Shown: positions 21,951 to 34,825, numbered from the stretch's first letter. The stretch is 64,000 nucleotides of DNA from Coprinellus micaceus (GCA_951394405.1 OX596337.1:2046001-2110000); one strand, 5' to 3'. The notes: generated by a model not told the origin, from the sequence alone. Translations and numbers: made by a program.

Positions 21951-23563
21951 ATGTCAGCCATCCGGGGTTTGAAGAGGGCCCTCAACGACAATGGCAGGTA
22001 TCGGTACAAGGTACGCGCTGTTGAAACGACTCTCTGGACTGTCAGGGGAGAGCTCACACGAGAATTCAAGTCCCCCGAACTCGCAGTCGACCATCTCATC
22101 GTCGGAGGAGGTCGGGCACTATCCCAGTGACATATGAAGTGCCACTGAGCTCATGACCCCCACAGGGATCGTCGGTCTTGCCATTGCCCAACGTCTCTGC
22201 GAGCTCTTCCCTTCCAAGACCACCTATCTCGTCGAACGGCACCGGAGATGTGGAGAGGAGATAAGGTGACCGTCCCGCTCGTTCTTGACACGGATCCGAA
22301 CAGCTGGGCTGACCTCATTAATATTCAGCTCCCGCAATTCAGAGGTCATACATTCAGGTAACCAATTCAGGTCTAAATGCAGTTCAGATGAAGCTGAGTT
22401 TGGACGTAGGCTTATACTATCCTCCGGAATCACTCAAGACTCGTCTTTGCCTTCGCGGTCGGGATATGATGTATGAGCGATGCAAGTCTCGCAACATCCC
22501 CTACCGCCAAACGGGCAAGCTTGTCGTCGCGAAGAAAGACCAACTGCCGTACATCAACGGGCTATTCAAGAAATCACAAACTCTACTTCAAGTCTCTCAT
22601 CCCACCCCCGAGGTGATTATAAAGCACCCTATCCTCGACACCGTCCTCCTAAATGGGGGAGAAGCCCGAGAGATGGAACCAGACCTGTCAGAAGATATCG
22701 ACGGCGCGCTATGGGTCCCAATTACAGGAATCGTCGACTCACACACGTTCATGGAGTCACTGGAGAAGGACATCCTGGAGTCCGAAAACGGGCAAATATC
22801 CTACATGACACGAGTCGTACGGCTCGACCCATACCAGCGGTCCAAACGGCCAGCAAACATTCCCGACCTCGATTCCGGCTGGGTCGTGCAAGCTGTCACA
22901 GGGGACGCCCAAGAAGGGGACGCGATACTCGCCAAAACGGTAATCAACGCATCGGGACTCACAAGCACCCTAGTCCTCAATTCGCTTCTACCCCAAGACA
23001 AGCGCATCCCCATGTACTACGCCAAGGGGTCGTACGCCAAATACAGCGGCCCGGGCGTCTCTGGCGTTCAGCACCTCATATACCCCTGCCCCGAGACAGG
23101 CCCGAACGCCCATGCATTCCAATCGTTGGGGACACACCTGACACTGGATTTAGATGGCCGTGTACGGTTTGGGCCAGACATCCAATGGATTTCGGCACCA
23201 GATACGCTCTCGTCGGACCCAGAAGAGGATGCCGACTTTTGGACCAAGCACCTCGTCCCCGACGAGGCTCGACTCCCTGAGATGCACCAAGCTATCACCT
23301 CCTACTTACCTGGAGTCACTCTCGAAGGATTGCAGCCAGACTACTGCGGTATGCGGCCGAAACTAGTGCCTCCTTCCGGTGGATTCCAGGACTTTGTATT
23401 CAGAGTCGACCATCCCAACCTAGATGGAATTGTGGGTAATGAGCCAAGCCCCATGATCAGTCTGCTGGGGATTGAGTCGCCGGGCCTAACGTCGAGTTTG
23501 GGCATAGCTGAATGGGTTGTAGATCACATTATGGAGTCGCCGGAGAAGAAGGAAAGTGCTTAA
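21951..23563 (+). CDS. L2HGDH: L-2-hydroxyglutarate dehydrogenase
   Basis: FAD-linked mitochondrial enzyme that oxidises L-2-hydroxyglutarate to 2-oxoglutarate, a metabolite-repair step. The proposed start at 21951 (MSAIRGLKRALNDNGRYRYK) gives a basic presequence suited to mitochondrial import. The FAD fold spans an intron: VDHLIVGGG then IVGLAIAQRLCELFPSKTTY and LVERHRRCGEEISSRNSEVI, followed by HSGLYYPPESLKTRLCLRGR. The family motif SRNSEVIHSG is spread over three small exons between about 22170 and 22415. The rest is one long exon ending MESPEKKESA at 23563, containing GLQPDYCGMRPKL and ISLLGIESPGLTSSLGIAEW, the usual second FAD contact. Start codon choice is the least sure part. Confidence 0.9.
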
Positions 23564-23607
23564 TATGTGGAAGTAGATTGTATTGGAGGCGGTGAATCTA
23601 AAGCAAT

Positions 23608-24237
23608 CTATGCGCGGTCGGTGACCTTGGGTTCCCAAGCATTGATTTTGGGCTTCGCGGTGTTGTAGGGCCTGTAGGCGCCGCGAGTACCGGTCATGTT
23701 TTCGACCCAAGGCTGAAAAGATGTCGGCCAATGAGCTTGGACGGTTACGGAATGAAACGCACTGTCTGCCAGGAAGGGGTTAGGTTTTGGACAACGGGGT
23801 CTGCGGTGGGTGGGTCCTGGCGAATGTGACTGATCCAGGAGTGCCACTCAGGGGGGACTTGGGATGCATGATAGTCGTGCTATGAATAACAAATTGGGTC
23901 GGTGCCGTCGCGGTGCTGTAAGCCAGTCGGAGTCCTCACCTGGGCAAAGTCGACCCATCGGTGACGGCCTGGAGCCGGTCAGTACCCCCACCACGACTAG
24001 GACTGAGTAATCGTACCTGGAATTTCCTCCTCTCCATTCCTGTTCTCAAAGTAGCGGTTTCCAAACCTAAACGGTGGTGTTGAGTGTTTGAGGTTTCTCC
24101 ATAGAACGAAGCGGGTGCACGCACTGGTCAGCGCCGACGAAAGTTCCGGACTTTGCGTCGCCAATGTACTGCATCTGGCGCCACCAGTCCCTGAGGCCGA
24201 CGCGCTGGATGCTGCGTATGGTGCGGTAGAGTGACAT
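23608..24237 (-). CDS. NDUFA12: NADH dehydrogenase subunit NDUFA12 (B17.2)
   Basis: Accessory subunit of respiratory complex I in the inner mitochondrial membrane. The first exon starts at 24237 with MSLYRTIRSIQRVGLRDWWR, followed by QMQYIGDAKSGTFVGADQ, the hallmark of the family. A short exon gives RFGNRYFENRNGEEEIPG (about 24020-24070), then RWVDFAQ, and the last exon carries WHSWISH and FQPWVENMTGTRGAYRPYNT, ending INAWEPKVTDRA at 23608. Four exons. It is convergent with L2HGDH (44 bp between stop codons) and divergent from the mitochondrial ribosomal protein bL12m, a pairing that would suit co-expression of mitochondrial genes. Confidence 0.92.
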
Positions 24238-24416
24238 GATGTAGCGGTAGAGTTCGCGTTATGGAGACGACCCTTGTCCGGCCGGCGTGTTTGGCTGTGT
24301 TTTATTCCGACGCCGCTGGCCTGGCTACGACCGGGGTAAATAACAGACACAAATAACGCCTCAAATTTGCGGAAATGTGAATTCAGGTTTTGTGTCCGCG
24401 TGTCAAAGTTATTGAA

Positions 24417-25265
24417 ATGGCTGTGAGTTGTTGCTGGCCCGGTCAGTAGCCCCAGGCCCACTCACAGTTTCCCTCGCCTCAGAGTCGTTGTGCTGCAGCT
24501 CTCCGCGCCTTCTCTCGTCCCTCTACTCTCTCCCGGTGCGTGCCTTCCGTTCCGACGCACGACAGCGCACACCCCGTCACGACCCCGGACTCACACATAG
24601 GTGTCCCCCAATAGGTGTCCAAGGTCAACACTCGGCGCCCGACGATGGCAATCCACTGACGCTGCAGCCTCGACGTCCTCCGCCCTCGTCGACCCCAAGA
24701 TTTCAGCAATAGTCGACGATATTTCGAAACTCACCCTCCTCCAGGCCTCGGAACTCGTCGCACAACTCAAGGTCAGACGCGCTCGTGTGTGGGATTAGAC
24801 GGGGAGGATTGACACGTCGTGTTGTTTCTAGTCGCGGCTGAACATCCAGGAGATTGCTATGCCAGCCGCGTCCGTGGCCCCAGCGGCGGCCGCCCCGGCT
24901 TCTGACGAGCCTGTCGAGGTGCGTCGCGTCTCGCTTCATTGTCCAACACCCATTCATATCTGGTATAGGAGAAGCCCAAGGAAAAGACCGTCTTCAACGT
25001 CAAGCTCGAGTCCTTCGACGCGACCGCCAAACCCAAGGTCATCCGAGAAGTCAAGGCGCTCGTACCAAACCTCACTCTCATTGACGTACGTTTCTCCCAT
25101 TCCCCGCTTTCTATCCATCACCTAACCCTCCTACTATTTCTGCAACAGGCCAAGAAGTTCGTCGAGTCACTACCCAAGGTCCTCAAGGAAAACCTCTCCA
25201 AGGACGACGCCGAGAAGCTCAAGAAGACTTTCGAGGCCATTGGTGGTGTCATCAAGCTCGAGTAG
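24417..25265 (+). CDS. MRPL12: Mitochondrial ribosomal protein bL12m
   Basis: Stalk protein of the mitochondrial large subunit that recruits translation GTPases. The best model has a 6-nt first exon (24417-24422, Met-Ala), exon 2 at 24483-24535 (SRCAAALRAFSRPSTLSR) and exon 3 from 24615 (CPRSTLGARRWQSTDAAAST). Together these make an arginine-rich import signal. The N-terminal dimerisation helix is ISAIVDDISKLTLLQASELV, then AQLKSRLNIQEIAMPAAS and an Ala/Pro hinge. The C-terminal domain has EKTVFNVKLESFDATAKPKV, IREVKALVPNLTLIDAKKFV, ESLPKVLKENLSKDDAEKLK and ends FEAIGGVIKLE with TAG at 25263-25265. The 14-nt-separated duplicate acceptor before exon 3 is notable. Confidence 0.93.
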
Positions 25266-25472
25266 ATTTTCTACTCCCTCCCTTCCTTGTATCATTATAC
25301 TCCGGCGCTGCTCCAATAATATCCATTTAATAGAAGCAAACCAATACTTTATTCGGGCAGAATGCAAGTGAGTGAGAACGAAAGTACAAATGAAATGAAG
25401 ATGCTACAAGAGTCAAGATGCAGTGGTGGTCGCGTAGAAGACGAGTCCAGAGGGAAAGGGAAATGCGGGCGT

Positions 25473-27865
25473 TTAGTCTTCCGACAAGTACCGGTACTCG
25501 AATCGGAAATCGCCCTTCTTGCGCTGACACCAAGACCCCTCCCAGTCGAAATAGACGTACACTCCCTGCTCATAATCCTCGGTAATCGCCTGCGGCTCCG
25601 AATGCCTCTGGAACCACGTCAGGTACTTGACGTGAAAGCGCCATGACTGCCTCTTCAGCTCCTTCGCCGCGAGGTACTGTTGGTAAGTCCCAGGGAGGTA
25701 GTAGAAGATGTAGAAGAGCGTCTCGACGTCCAGGGAGGCGAAGATGGAGGGGGAAGCGAGCGTGGGGTGCGGTTGTTGGGGGTAGTATGCGGGCGTGTGG
25801 AAAGGGTTGCGGGGGACGTAGTACCTGGGCCTGCAAGTAGAAACCAAACCCATGTTAGTGGGACAAGGATCCAAGACGGAGAAGAGAAGAGGAACGCACT
25901 TGTCGGTGTCCTGGGGTTGGGGAACATTGATATGGCTGCCTTCCAACATCTTGTGAACTTGATCGAGGTTGCTCACACGTAGAGCTACAGAAGCACAACC
26001 GTCATTCAGTTTGTCGAAGAGAACATCTATCATGGACAACCCACCCTTCTGCTTGACATTCTCAAACGACACCACGAGGTCGGACAACGATCCAGGGAAA
26101 GCCGATGCACCGGGTGCCCTGGGGGCTTGTGCGGTCGGTGGTCTTTGCCCACCAATAGGTTGTGTGGGTTGTGGTCCAGGAGCTGCTGCTTCGCCCTGCG
26201 TGATCTTGACCCCAGGAGGGAACGCGGGAGTCGGTGCAGGGGCGACTTCCACTGCCACAGGGGACTTGGGAGCTGGCGCAGCTTGAGGTGGAAGGGGAGA
26301 AGGCTGGGCAGACGGAGCTGCTGATTGGGGCGGGGGCGTTGCTTCCTTGGGCTGCTGCTTCTCTGGTACGATCGGTTCGGGGGGCTACAAACAGTGTTAG
26401 GTCGCGATCTGAATATATATAGGGAGTAACGGACTGTAACTGAGGCTGGTTGTGTTGAGACTACCGGAGATGCCGCGACAGACCCCTTCCGGCTTGGTGC
26501 GGTTGTCGGACTCGACGCGCCCGCTTCTGACGGCTGAGATACCGAGGGTGCAGCAGAGGCAGTCGGGCTGGCCACGGATGCTTGCGTGAGGCTGGGTGAA
26601 GGCGCGATGGGGTTGAGAGCCACGGCTTGAGAAATCGACGGCGTTGTTGGTGTCGCCACTGTCGCAGATGCGGGCTGCGTACCGCTGACTGCAGTTGCGT
26701 ATTTTATAGGTGTTAGTGCTGGACGCGGCTGGGGTGTCGGAAGGCTAGCTTTGACTACACTGGCCATCGGTACTGCGGTAAAGTTGGGATTTGGTGGAGG
26801 TTTCGAGTCGACAGATTGCTCTGGAAATGAGTTAGCACGGAAACGAAGGTCGAAACATTAGAATAGAACACCCACTTCTTGACGTTAGCGATACACTAGC
26901 TTTCTTGAGTATTGGACTGTCCTGCAGCTTGCTCGAAGAGCTCTCGTCGTCGTGGTGCTCCTTCTCCTTCTTCTTGGCAGACTTGGGCGGCGGTGGTAGG
27001 TCTTCGCTCGCCTCATCCGAGCTCGAGCTGTCCTCCTCATCCAACCCGAACCCAAACTCACCCTCCGCTTCGTCGAGGTTGAGCTCGTCGTATATCCCCT
27101 CGTCAAAGTCAAAGTCGTCCTCAGTATTACTTCCCACAAAGTACGACACGTCCTCCTTCAGGCTGTTGATCTTGTCCGCCGTGATGCTCCCGTTGTTCGT
27201 TAGACGGAGGATAATCTCAAGCTTGTTGATGTGCCACTTTCTCCGGTCATTGAAGGTCTCGAGCTCCTCTAACCGTTCCGCTGCTGAGCTCGCCTTGCTC
27301 TTCTTCTTGGTTTGACCCTGTAGCGCCTCGACCTCCGCCTCTGTCGATTCAACCTGCATCTGCAGCTCTTCGACTTGCTGCTGTATCCACTGCATGGCGT
27401 CCTCTTTCTCCTGCTCCTTGGGATCGAGCTTCGCTGCTTGGATCAAGCCCTCCTTGGAGAAGGCCTTGGTCTTCATCTCCTTCTCGCATGCCTTGAACTT
27501 TTCCATTTGCTGCAGGGGGCGTGAGTGGGACGCGTCGCGCAGAAGCATGGCCACTCACAGTCTCAATGAGCCGCCGATTGTCCAACAACACGGACTTGTC
27601 CTTGATATCGTTGCTCGCGACCCAGGTCTTAATCTGATCCCGTAGACGCTGGAGCTTCTTGATCTGTGTCTTGAGGTCGAGCTCCTGCTTCTCCTTCTGT
27701 GTCTGGTTTGTGGATGCCTGCATCTTTTCGTAGATGTTCTCAAAGAGCTCGACACCCTCCGAAACCTTCTTCAGGGTTCGGTCGATTTCGGCTGGGGTTC
27801 CATGGGTAAGCAGGGGGACCGATAGCAAGGAGTGGGTGCTCACTTTGCAGTTTCCGAGCCGCCAT
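25473..27865 (-). CDS. NOT3: CCR4-NOT complex subunit NOT3/NOT5
   Basis: Scaffold subunit of the CCR4-NOT deadenylase, linking mRNA decay and translation. It starts MAARKLQ at 27865 and splices to [20 protein letters not shown], then [40 protein letters not shown] and [17 protein letters not shown], the highly conserved Not3/5 N-terminal coiled coil. The middle is low-complexity: acidic ([20 protein letters not shown]) then Ala/Pro/Ser/Gln-rich. The C-terminal NOT box has [60 protein letters not shown] and [20 protein letters not shown], ending RYLSED. Stop TAA at 25473-25475. About eight exons. Confidence 0.95.
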
Positions 27866-28241
27866 GGTGGTATTCGGAGAGGATATCTTCAAGCTGTGGA
27901 CGCTGTTCAGTGATGGTTTGTGCCTGTTTGAAATCAAAGCTGATGATGTAACCGAGGCATTCAAGTCGTGTATTGCGCTTGGCAGGAAATTAGCCGCCCC
28001 AAGGGTGAGGGAATATGTTCTGGGAGTGGTCCCCTAGGCGAGGGCGAGGCTGTTCTGTGCAACGAGGGCAGCAACGGTGGCACGGGATCTGGATGAGGCT
28101 AATTGTTTTGATCAAAATGGCAGAGGGCACGTGGGAGATATCAGGACTGGCCTGTGCTGGGACTACGACTCTTGCTGGTCTCCTTCTACTCTCTCTCGCT
28201 CGTTTCTATTTTCTTACGACCTACTTTACGATCCCCCTAAA
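27866..28241. promoter_or_regulatory. Divergent promoter region NOT3/BEM1
   Basis: 376 bp between the two start codons. The last 60 bases before the BEM1 start are pyrimidine-rich with a TTTACG stretch. No specific site is recognised. Confidence 0.4.
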
Positions 28242-30373
28242 ATGAAGTCGCTCAGGAAGTCGCTCAACGGAAGCAAGGAGTCTTCAAAACTCACAATTTC
28301 CACACCACTCCCTATCCCAACTCTCTCTAAACCCCCCACCGCCATCCTGCCCCCTCAGAAGGTCATCCGTGCATTGACCACATACGAGAAGCAAGCCCCC
28401 CAGGAACTCTCATTTTGGAAAGGCGACTTCTTCTATGTGTTGAAGGATGCCGAGGACTCTGCCTGGTACGAGGCCCACAATCCGGTTACCGGGGCGCGGG
28501 GGTTGGTTGCACGGGCTATGTTCGAGGAGTTCTCGAAGAATGCGATTCCGTACGTCTCCTGTCCTCTATTACAGCGTACACGATTCTTATCCCTTCGTGG
28601 ATGGGTCTCAGTAATCGCACATCCCAGTTCGGCGCAGCTCCCCCTGTGCGATCAGCCTCGTCTCCAGGAGGCATGCCCCGTGGACCGGGATCCCAACCTG
28701 CTCCCTCACCAACTACCCAGAAAACACAAGTCTATTACGCCATCGTAATGCATGATTTCGTCGCGGAACGCCCGGACGAGTTGGATGCAAAGCGTGGAGA
28801 TGCTATCACCGTGGTCGCCCAATCAAACCGCGAATGGTTCGTTGCAAAACCGATAGGTAGGCTCGGCCGCCCCGGGCTCATCCCAGTCTCGTTCGTCGAA
28901 ATCCACGATCCTACGACCGGCAGGCCAGTCGAAGATATCAATACCTTGATAGATCGAGGCGATTTGCCCAAGGTGGAGGAATGGAAGCGCGCGATGCTGA
29001 GTTACAAGCAGAACAGCATCTCCCTTGGAGTCATCGACCCTCCAACCCGTGGCTCAGTACCCAACAGTCCTTACACGACCCAGGAATCATACCAATCCCA
29101 ACCTACTGTCGACCGTCCCCCAACCCCCGAGTGCCTTCCCGAAGGCATCCTTCTCTCCGCGGACGTCGTAACATTCCATTATGAAATGGATGAATACTGG
29201 TTCCGCATAGATGCCACCTTCCAACCCTACGCTGCTCCTGGACAAAACCTTCCCAAGGCCAAGAAGCTGATCCTCTTTCGCGTCTATAACGATTTCTACG
29301 ACTTCCAGGTGTCCCTGCTGAACACCTTCCCTCGCGAAGCTGGCCGTGAACCCCCTCATCCACGGACTCTGCCCTATATGCCTGGGCCTGCGAAAGACGT
29401 GGACGACGCTCTGACAGCCACACGAAGAGAGGAACTCGATGAATATACACACGCACTATGTGCGCTCGGGAAAACCGGCGGTCGCTACATTCTCGAACAT
29501 ACCATTGTTCGCCAGTTCCTCTCGTTGAAGCCCGGCGATATCGAGAACGAGATAGACCCATGCGTCCGGGAGATCGACGCCCTAGTGCATGGGGACACTG
29601 TGGGAACTCCTTATGGCGAGGAGGATACAGTGGACTACGTGAGCGAGCAGATCGCACAGATGAATGTGAAGAATGCTCGGCGGAGCGATGGATCGGAGTA
29701 CGAGGACGAAGGTTACGCGCCCTCACCGCAACAGCGATCGATCGACCGGCATCCTTATGGCCAATCCCAATCCCACGACCGAACGCTATCTAGGGAGGAG
29801 AACCTTCGCCTCCAGGCCCATGCCAACCACTCGAGAACGGGCTCCACCACCTCCTTCCACAACCATAAGTCGACTCCATCCTACAGCCAAACCAGATCCC
29901 TTTCCCCACATCCTGAACGTAACTTATCTCCCACCCCTCCCCGTTCTATCGACCAAGGCAACAGCCAATCCCAGTGGTCGGATGGTGGCAACTATTATAA
30001 TGGTGCCGGTCCTTCCAGCGCTGCGTCCTACCGCTCCAACAACAACTCTCCCTCTGGCGGACGACAACGCTCGCATTCTAATGCTGCCGCTGCTAATCTA
30101 AACAATCCTCCAATCTCTGCTGCCAACCCTCAAACCGCCTTCGTGAAAATCAAGATCTTCGACCGGGTGGCAGACGACTTGATTGCGATTCGAGTTCACC
30201 CGAAAGTCTCTCACCACGAGCTGATGGAGAAGGTTCAGAATAGGTTGGGGTCTGAAGTTAGGGTGTTGAAGTATCGGGACAGCTTGACGAACACGTTCGT
30301 GGGGCTGGATTCTGACGCTGAGCTGAGGGCGTGGATGGACGGTACAGACAAGCATGTTCTGTACGCGGACTGA
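28242..30373 (+). CDS. BEM1: Bem1/Scd2-type polarity scaffold (SH3-SH3-PX-PB1)
   Basis: Scaffold that gathers Cdc42, its exchange factor and PAK kinase at growth sites. It starts MKSLRKSLNGSKESSKLTIS. The first SH3 domain (KVIRALTTYEKQAPQELSFW, GDFFYVLKDAEDSAWYEAHN) is followed by an intron at about 28549-28611. The second SH3 is VYYAIVMHDFVAERPDELDA with GDAITVVAQSNREWFVAKPI. The PX domain covers about residues 285-410 (VVTFHYEMDEYWFRIDATF, LILFRVYNDFYDFQVSLLN). A Ser/Gln/Pro-rich linker leads to a C-terminal PB1 domain, AFVKIKIFDRVADDLIAIRV to WMDGTDKHVLYAD. The domain order is that of Bem1. Only one intron is evident, fewer than in most neighbours. Confidence 0.94.
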
Positions 30374-31296
30374 GCAAGTAGGTTCTCATTTGGCCTCGGG
30401 CTCTTTGATTTATCTATCTTATTTCACTTCGACCTTCTATCTCAATATCAGACTTTTTTCCCATTTCACGATCCCATCTCCTTAGACATTCCATCTCCAA
30501 CTCTTGTACGACAAATCTTTGTATTCTATGTATCGATTCGTTCTATGTCTGTGGATCGTCTAGTAGCGCGTATCTTCTGCATGGTCTGGAGTTGTATCCT
30601 TACCTTATTCTTCGCAGTTCTCGATTCATTATACGAGACGCGGAGGTTCCTTTCTCCTGGACTATGGTCAACCTCGTTTTGTATTTCCCTTTGCTTCGCC
30701 TCATTTACATGTATCGGATACTTGGCTTGGCCTAATCTATACCCTTCCTAATCCTCTTCTATGATATGAAAGAACCGCTGTACGACGTAGGGATTAACCT
30801 TGGACACCGTCGCCAGATATCATGTAGGCTTATGTGGGCGCCCCCGGCTCTCCTGCCCATCCCGGCCAGACTCACGACCATCACCCCACCCTCAGATACC
30901 CGAGTTCAGGGGTGCCTAGATAGCAAGGTGGGGGAGGTGACTTGAAACCCAACGAGGTTCCTCGACATCCAAAGATTCGAGACGGTGTCATGTCCAAAGT
31001 GAGCGCTGGGTTGCCATCCTACCGCCAGCTGAATTCGTGCACATGTCCAATGTTTCATCTTCGAACGCTCTCCCCGCTTCCGGCGCTTCACCTATCGTAA
31101 GGGGTACTCCTACTCGAGAGGATCCCTACGCCCAAGGGACTTGGCGATCATACCCCTATCTACCTGCACACAACCCCGGGCAGTCGTAGGATCGTTGGCA
31201 GGTCGCGATACTCCCATCTTCATCGGGATCCTATGCCAATTCGTCGTTCAACCAGCATCCCTTTCACCAGAGTACAATATTCCAATCTATTTTTCT
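30374..31296. other. Convergent intergenic region
   Basis: About 0.9 kb, T-rich in its first third as expected of a BEM1 3' untranslated region. A 68-codon open frame at 30545-30751 is hydrophobic only because the strand is T-rich. I see no supported gene. Confidence 0.4.
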
Positions 31297-33103
31297 TTAA
31301 AACATGTAACCCGGTCTCGGACCAGAGTTGGGTAGGGCGGGCAGTCGCTTCTGAGCGCTGTTGGGCGTGCTCTTGGGCAGTTGCTTCTGAACATCATCGA
31401 ACGCACTCCTTAGATCAGGCGTGACCCCCACGTCCGACTCCACGTATATGACTTTGGTGTTTCCGCGCCTCCAAAAGCACACCACGCTTATTATGTCCTT
31501 GGAATTTCGTCAGGTACGCGAACTCGCAAGTGAGGACCATAGCTTACCCTCTGAGTTCCGAAGATGATAATGACCATCAAACCAGCTATCAAGGTCATGG
31601 GGTGAGGAGTAAGGTCGCGTAAATCCCGACTTCTGGACTTACCGAAGGCTATCACCAAGTCGGGCACCGGAGAAGAAGGGGAAGATAGAGACAAAAGACT
31701 TAGGCTAGAAAGATACATCGCGGGGCGTTTTTGGTTAGCGATTGTGCCTGTTGTCTGGGGAAAGAACCCCTAGAAGCTTGGCAGAAAGGTGGTGCATACC
31801 TCATCGCGCAGAGAAGGTAGAGCCCAAAAACCATGATACGTATCGGAAAGCTCAGGTCGATTGCGACTCGTAAACTCGACCCCCCAGATCTCGTGAGTAT
31901 CCGGTGACGGACTAGGATGTAGATGGTCCAAGCTGAACGGACGACGGTTAGATGCTTACGATCGTGAACTCGGAACATGTGGACCTACCTATCAGTAGAA
32001 TCGTCCCAAACAAGATCGAGGCGCTAACGATGGAGATTGCGTTCGTCCTGTGGGGTCGCTTCAAAACTCCGATTACAGGGAAGAAGGGAAGCTCTTACAG
32101 TGGCAGGCAGTCTAGGGAGCAGTAGAAGTATCGGCGATTTCGGGAGAGGCGAGTGGGGTTGTTTGCGCCAATCTGCAGGCCAGGTCTCTTTGTCAGTACG
32201 ACGTCTCGACAACCTACCAAAGCTAGAACACACACCACCGCTGTCACGAGAACAGGGATGAAGAACATCACGTATGGGCTGGTTAACATCTGCGTAATGG
32301 CTTCAAATTAGAAACTGTGACATCAAAAGTCGAGAGGGAAGGGCGCTGGGGTGGTCCCAGCTGGGTAGAGTCGAGCAAAAGGCAACGCACGATCCAAAGT
32401 CGAATAATGTGTTTATCGTCCTGATATGGTTTGGCGTGGTGTGCGGCATAGATTCTGAGGAACATCTACGGAGTACGGTATCCTTTTTAGTCCGTCAAGG
32501 AAGAGTTCAACACGGCGGCTACACATACCTGCCAGACTAGCATGAATGCGGCGGTAGACGTCCTGTAACGAAGGCCACGGCGTTAGAAGGAAGGCAAGGT
32601 GGGAAAGGGTAGAAGCTTGCAGAGTCGGCATTCCGTAGAGTAGGGACGCTTGGAGTAGGCAGAGAACTTCAGGTGGCTCCGGGCCAGTGATTGCAGACCC
32701 ATATAGCCTGGGTATCTAGTTTAACAAGGGTCAGGTACCTTGAGGTCAACGGACGCACAGAAGAGTAGAAGAACTAAACAATGTTAAGTTTATCATGATA
32801 TAGATATGCAGTATCGGAAGCCGCCACTCACAATCCAACGATAATGAAAGCAACACATAAGTTCGCGAACGTAGGATGCCGCTGGACGCCTTTGGCTAAT
32901 AGTATGATTCCCAGCAAGATTGGAAGACCCGCATGGGATGAGAACGTGTTGAACACTAAAAAGGTTATCAACTGGGGGTAGTCCCCGTGAACTACGATGT
33001 TCGGGTTCTTCGAAGCGGCCAGCCCTACGCTCAACAGGAATATGAGATCCAGTGGCTATCAGTGGACGCTGAGGGACGCACCATTCGCATTCACGACCGC
33101 CAT
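31297..33103 (-). CDS. Multi-pass (probably seven-TM) receptor-like membrane protein
   Basis: Fragmented gene with many small exons encoding hydrophobic segments. From the proposed start at 33103 (MAVVNANG) the segments read DLIFLLSVGLAASKNPNI, then ITFLVFNTFSSHAGLPILLG, FANLCVAFIIVGLLLLLFCA, EPPEVLCLLQASLLYGMPTL, LTSPYVMFFIPVLVTAVVCV, and near 31850-31960 AWTIYILVRHRILTRSGG and IRIMVFGLYLLCAM. The hydrophilic tail includes VIYVESDVGVTPDLRSAFDD and ends NSGPRPGYMF with TAA at 31297-31299. The C-L-x-Q-A-S-L-x-Y motif and topology recall an uncharacterised Agaricomycete 7-TM family that may be GPCR-like. Ligand, G-protein coupling and several exon borders are unknown; the short first exon is the weakest part. 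Confidence 0.6.
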
Positions 33104-34825
33104 GGTCGTACAACGCCCGCCAACACAACTTGAAGATCGGAGTTACACCCGCCACGCCCTGCGCCTGCCAGGGAAAAGAAACGAGACAACCGACGCTGCC
33201 AGAACGTCAAAGAAAGAGAACTAAAGAAAAACGACCAGTCACCACAGAGCGTCTGTCGTGGAGGGAGAAGACAGAGCGATAGATGTGTACCGGCGCCGCT
33301 AGTATTGCATATATTGCTCCCTAGACCTCGCGACAAGCAATAGAGATGTGTGCGACATATCCCCGGTATGCATCACTGGGCGCCCATGCCGTCGCACTGG
33401 AGAGGCCATGATGATTCAGAGTCCCTGCTTCCCAGCTTCCCTGGTGCCAGAGGTGTGTGATGATCATAGGGTTGCCATTGGTTGCCGCCATTCAGAGAGT
33501 CCGGGGAATGGGTTGGCGTAGACAGATTGATCCAGGGAGAGATTCATGAGTGGTTAATCATGCAACGGGTGTACAAGAATGATGCAGATTAGGGGGAGGA
33601 AGGCCGATTTGTCCTGGAGAGCGCGACATCCGTTCGAAGCAGGAGAGTTTGTGACGTATCAGTCAATTGAGCGAAACAAATGTATAGACCGACAAAATGG
33701 TAAGCCCGCAAAGAGAACAGACAGTCGACGAGGGTTGGTAATTACCCAACACCCCCAGCGGAGTTGCTGTACGCGGACAACAGAACCGCTAGATGTCGAG
33801 AAACGATCCCGAACCGGCGAATCATGCGATCCTCAGTGTCTCAGAGGTTGGGGTTGTCAAGGGGCCATCATGGTCGGGGTCAGAGTGGGGGTTGAGGAAC
33901 TTGAGGTGCGTCGAAGAAAGCGCCCGCCACTGCCAGCGCCATCAGACGCGCGCTTGACAACTTTCTTCCGAACCTCACCAACTGGACTCCTCATTGTTCG
34001 ATTTTCACCGGGAACTTCTTCGATGGTCAAGGGCAGACACCTCTCCGGAGGACAAGGTGGTATTTCCCTGAAGGTGGGCCCAGTTCGGAACTTCTGGCTT
34101 GTGCACCTCGTCTCGTGTCTTTTGTCCCTACCTCGAGAGGAACTCGAAGAGGAAGGGGTCTAGCGGCCAGCAGCACGTTTTTACGAGCGTAATTGCGAAG
34201 TACTTCGGGGAGGTCCTTCATAGAACAAGTCTTCGCCGTCTATCCCCTCCTTCGCGGCCGCCCTAATCCTCAACCTCAACCTTACCCTCACCAAGGGAAC
34301 GAGCAAAATTGTGTCTTTTGCTGGTGCCGTTTCTAGAATTTCTCTTCCGTCAGCTTTGCTCGCACATATGAATTCATAGAGAGTGCGTATATGTGATATC
34401 TTCTCCAGCAAACTCATGGTTCCGCTTCCGTGCAGTAAACGGCAGGGAATAGTTGGTCGATACGTATTAACCTGGCGATTCTCCTGCATCTAGCGAATCC
34501 CTTTGGATGACTAAGTCGGAGAAGGACGACGGCAACGCCGCAATCAAAGCACTCGCAGCGCTCTTTACGGCGCAAAATCTGCGAGAGCGTGCAGGCTGAC
34601 CAATTGCCTGCCGCTACGCCTCACGCGAAGAAGCGTTCGATTCGAATAATGGCAAGTAATATTTACCTCCCCGTTGTATACGCAAACAGCCCCAGGCCAA
34701 TGCACTCCGAGAAGATTCTCTGGCTTCTCGGATGCATGTGTTCTCTTTAAGGGCTTGCAATCAGGCGATGGAGGCGCCCCTCCCCACCCTGTTCCTTGAG
34801 CTTGCGCCTCCGTTGGATTGCTGCC
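33104..34825. other. Large divergent intergenic region
   Basis: About 1.7 kb between two membrane-protein genes, one of the longest spacers here. A 194-codon plus-strand open frame (33579-34163) and a 102-codon minus-strand frame (34181-34489) show no domain, signal or family resemblance. Nothing else is recognised; it probably holds both promoters. Confidence 0.4.

Noticed and set aside
33579..34163. 194-codon plus-strand frame in the long intergenic region
   Set aside because: Composition looks random, with no hydrophobic core, domain or splice-supported extension.
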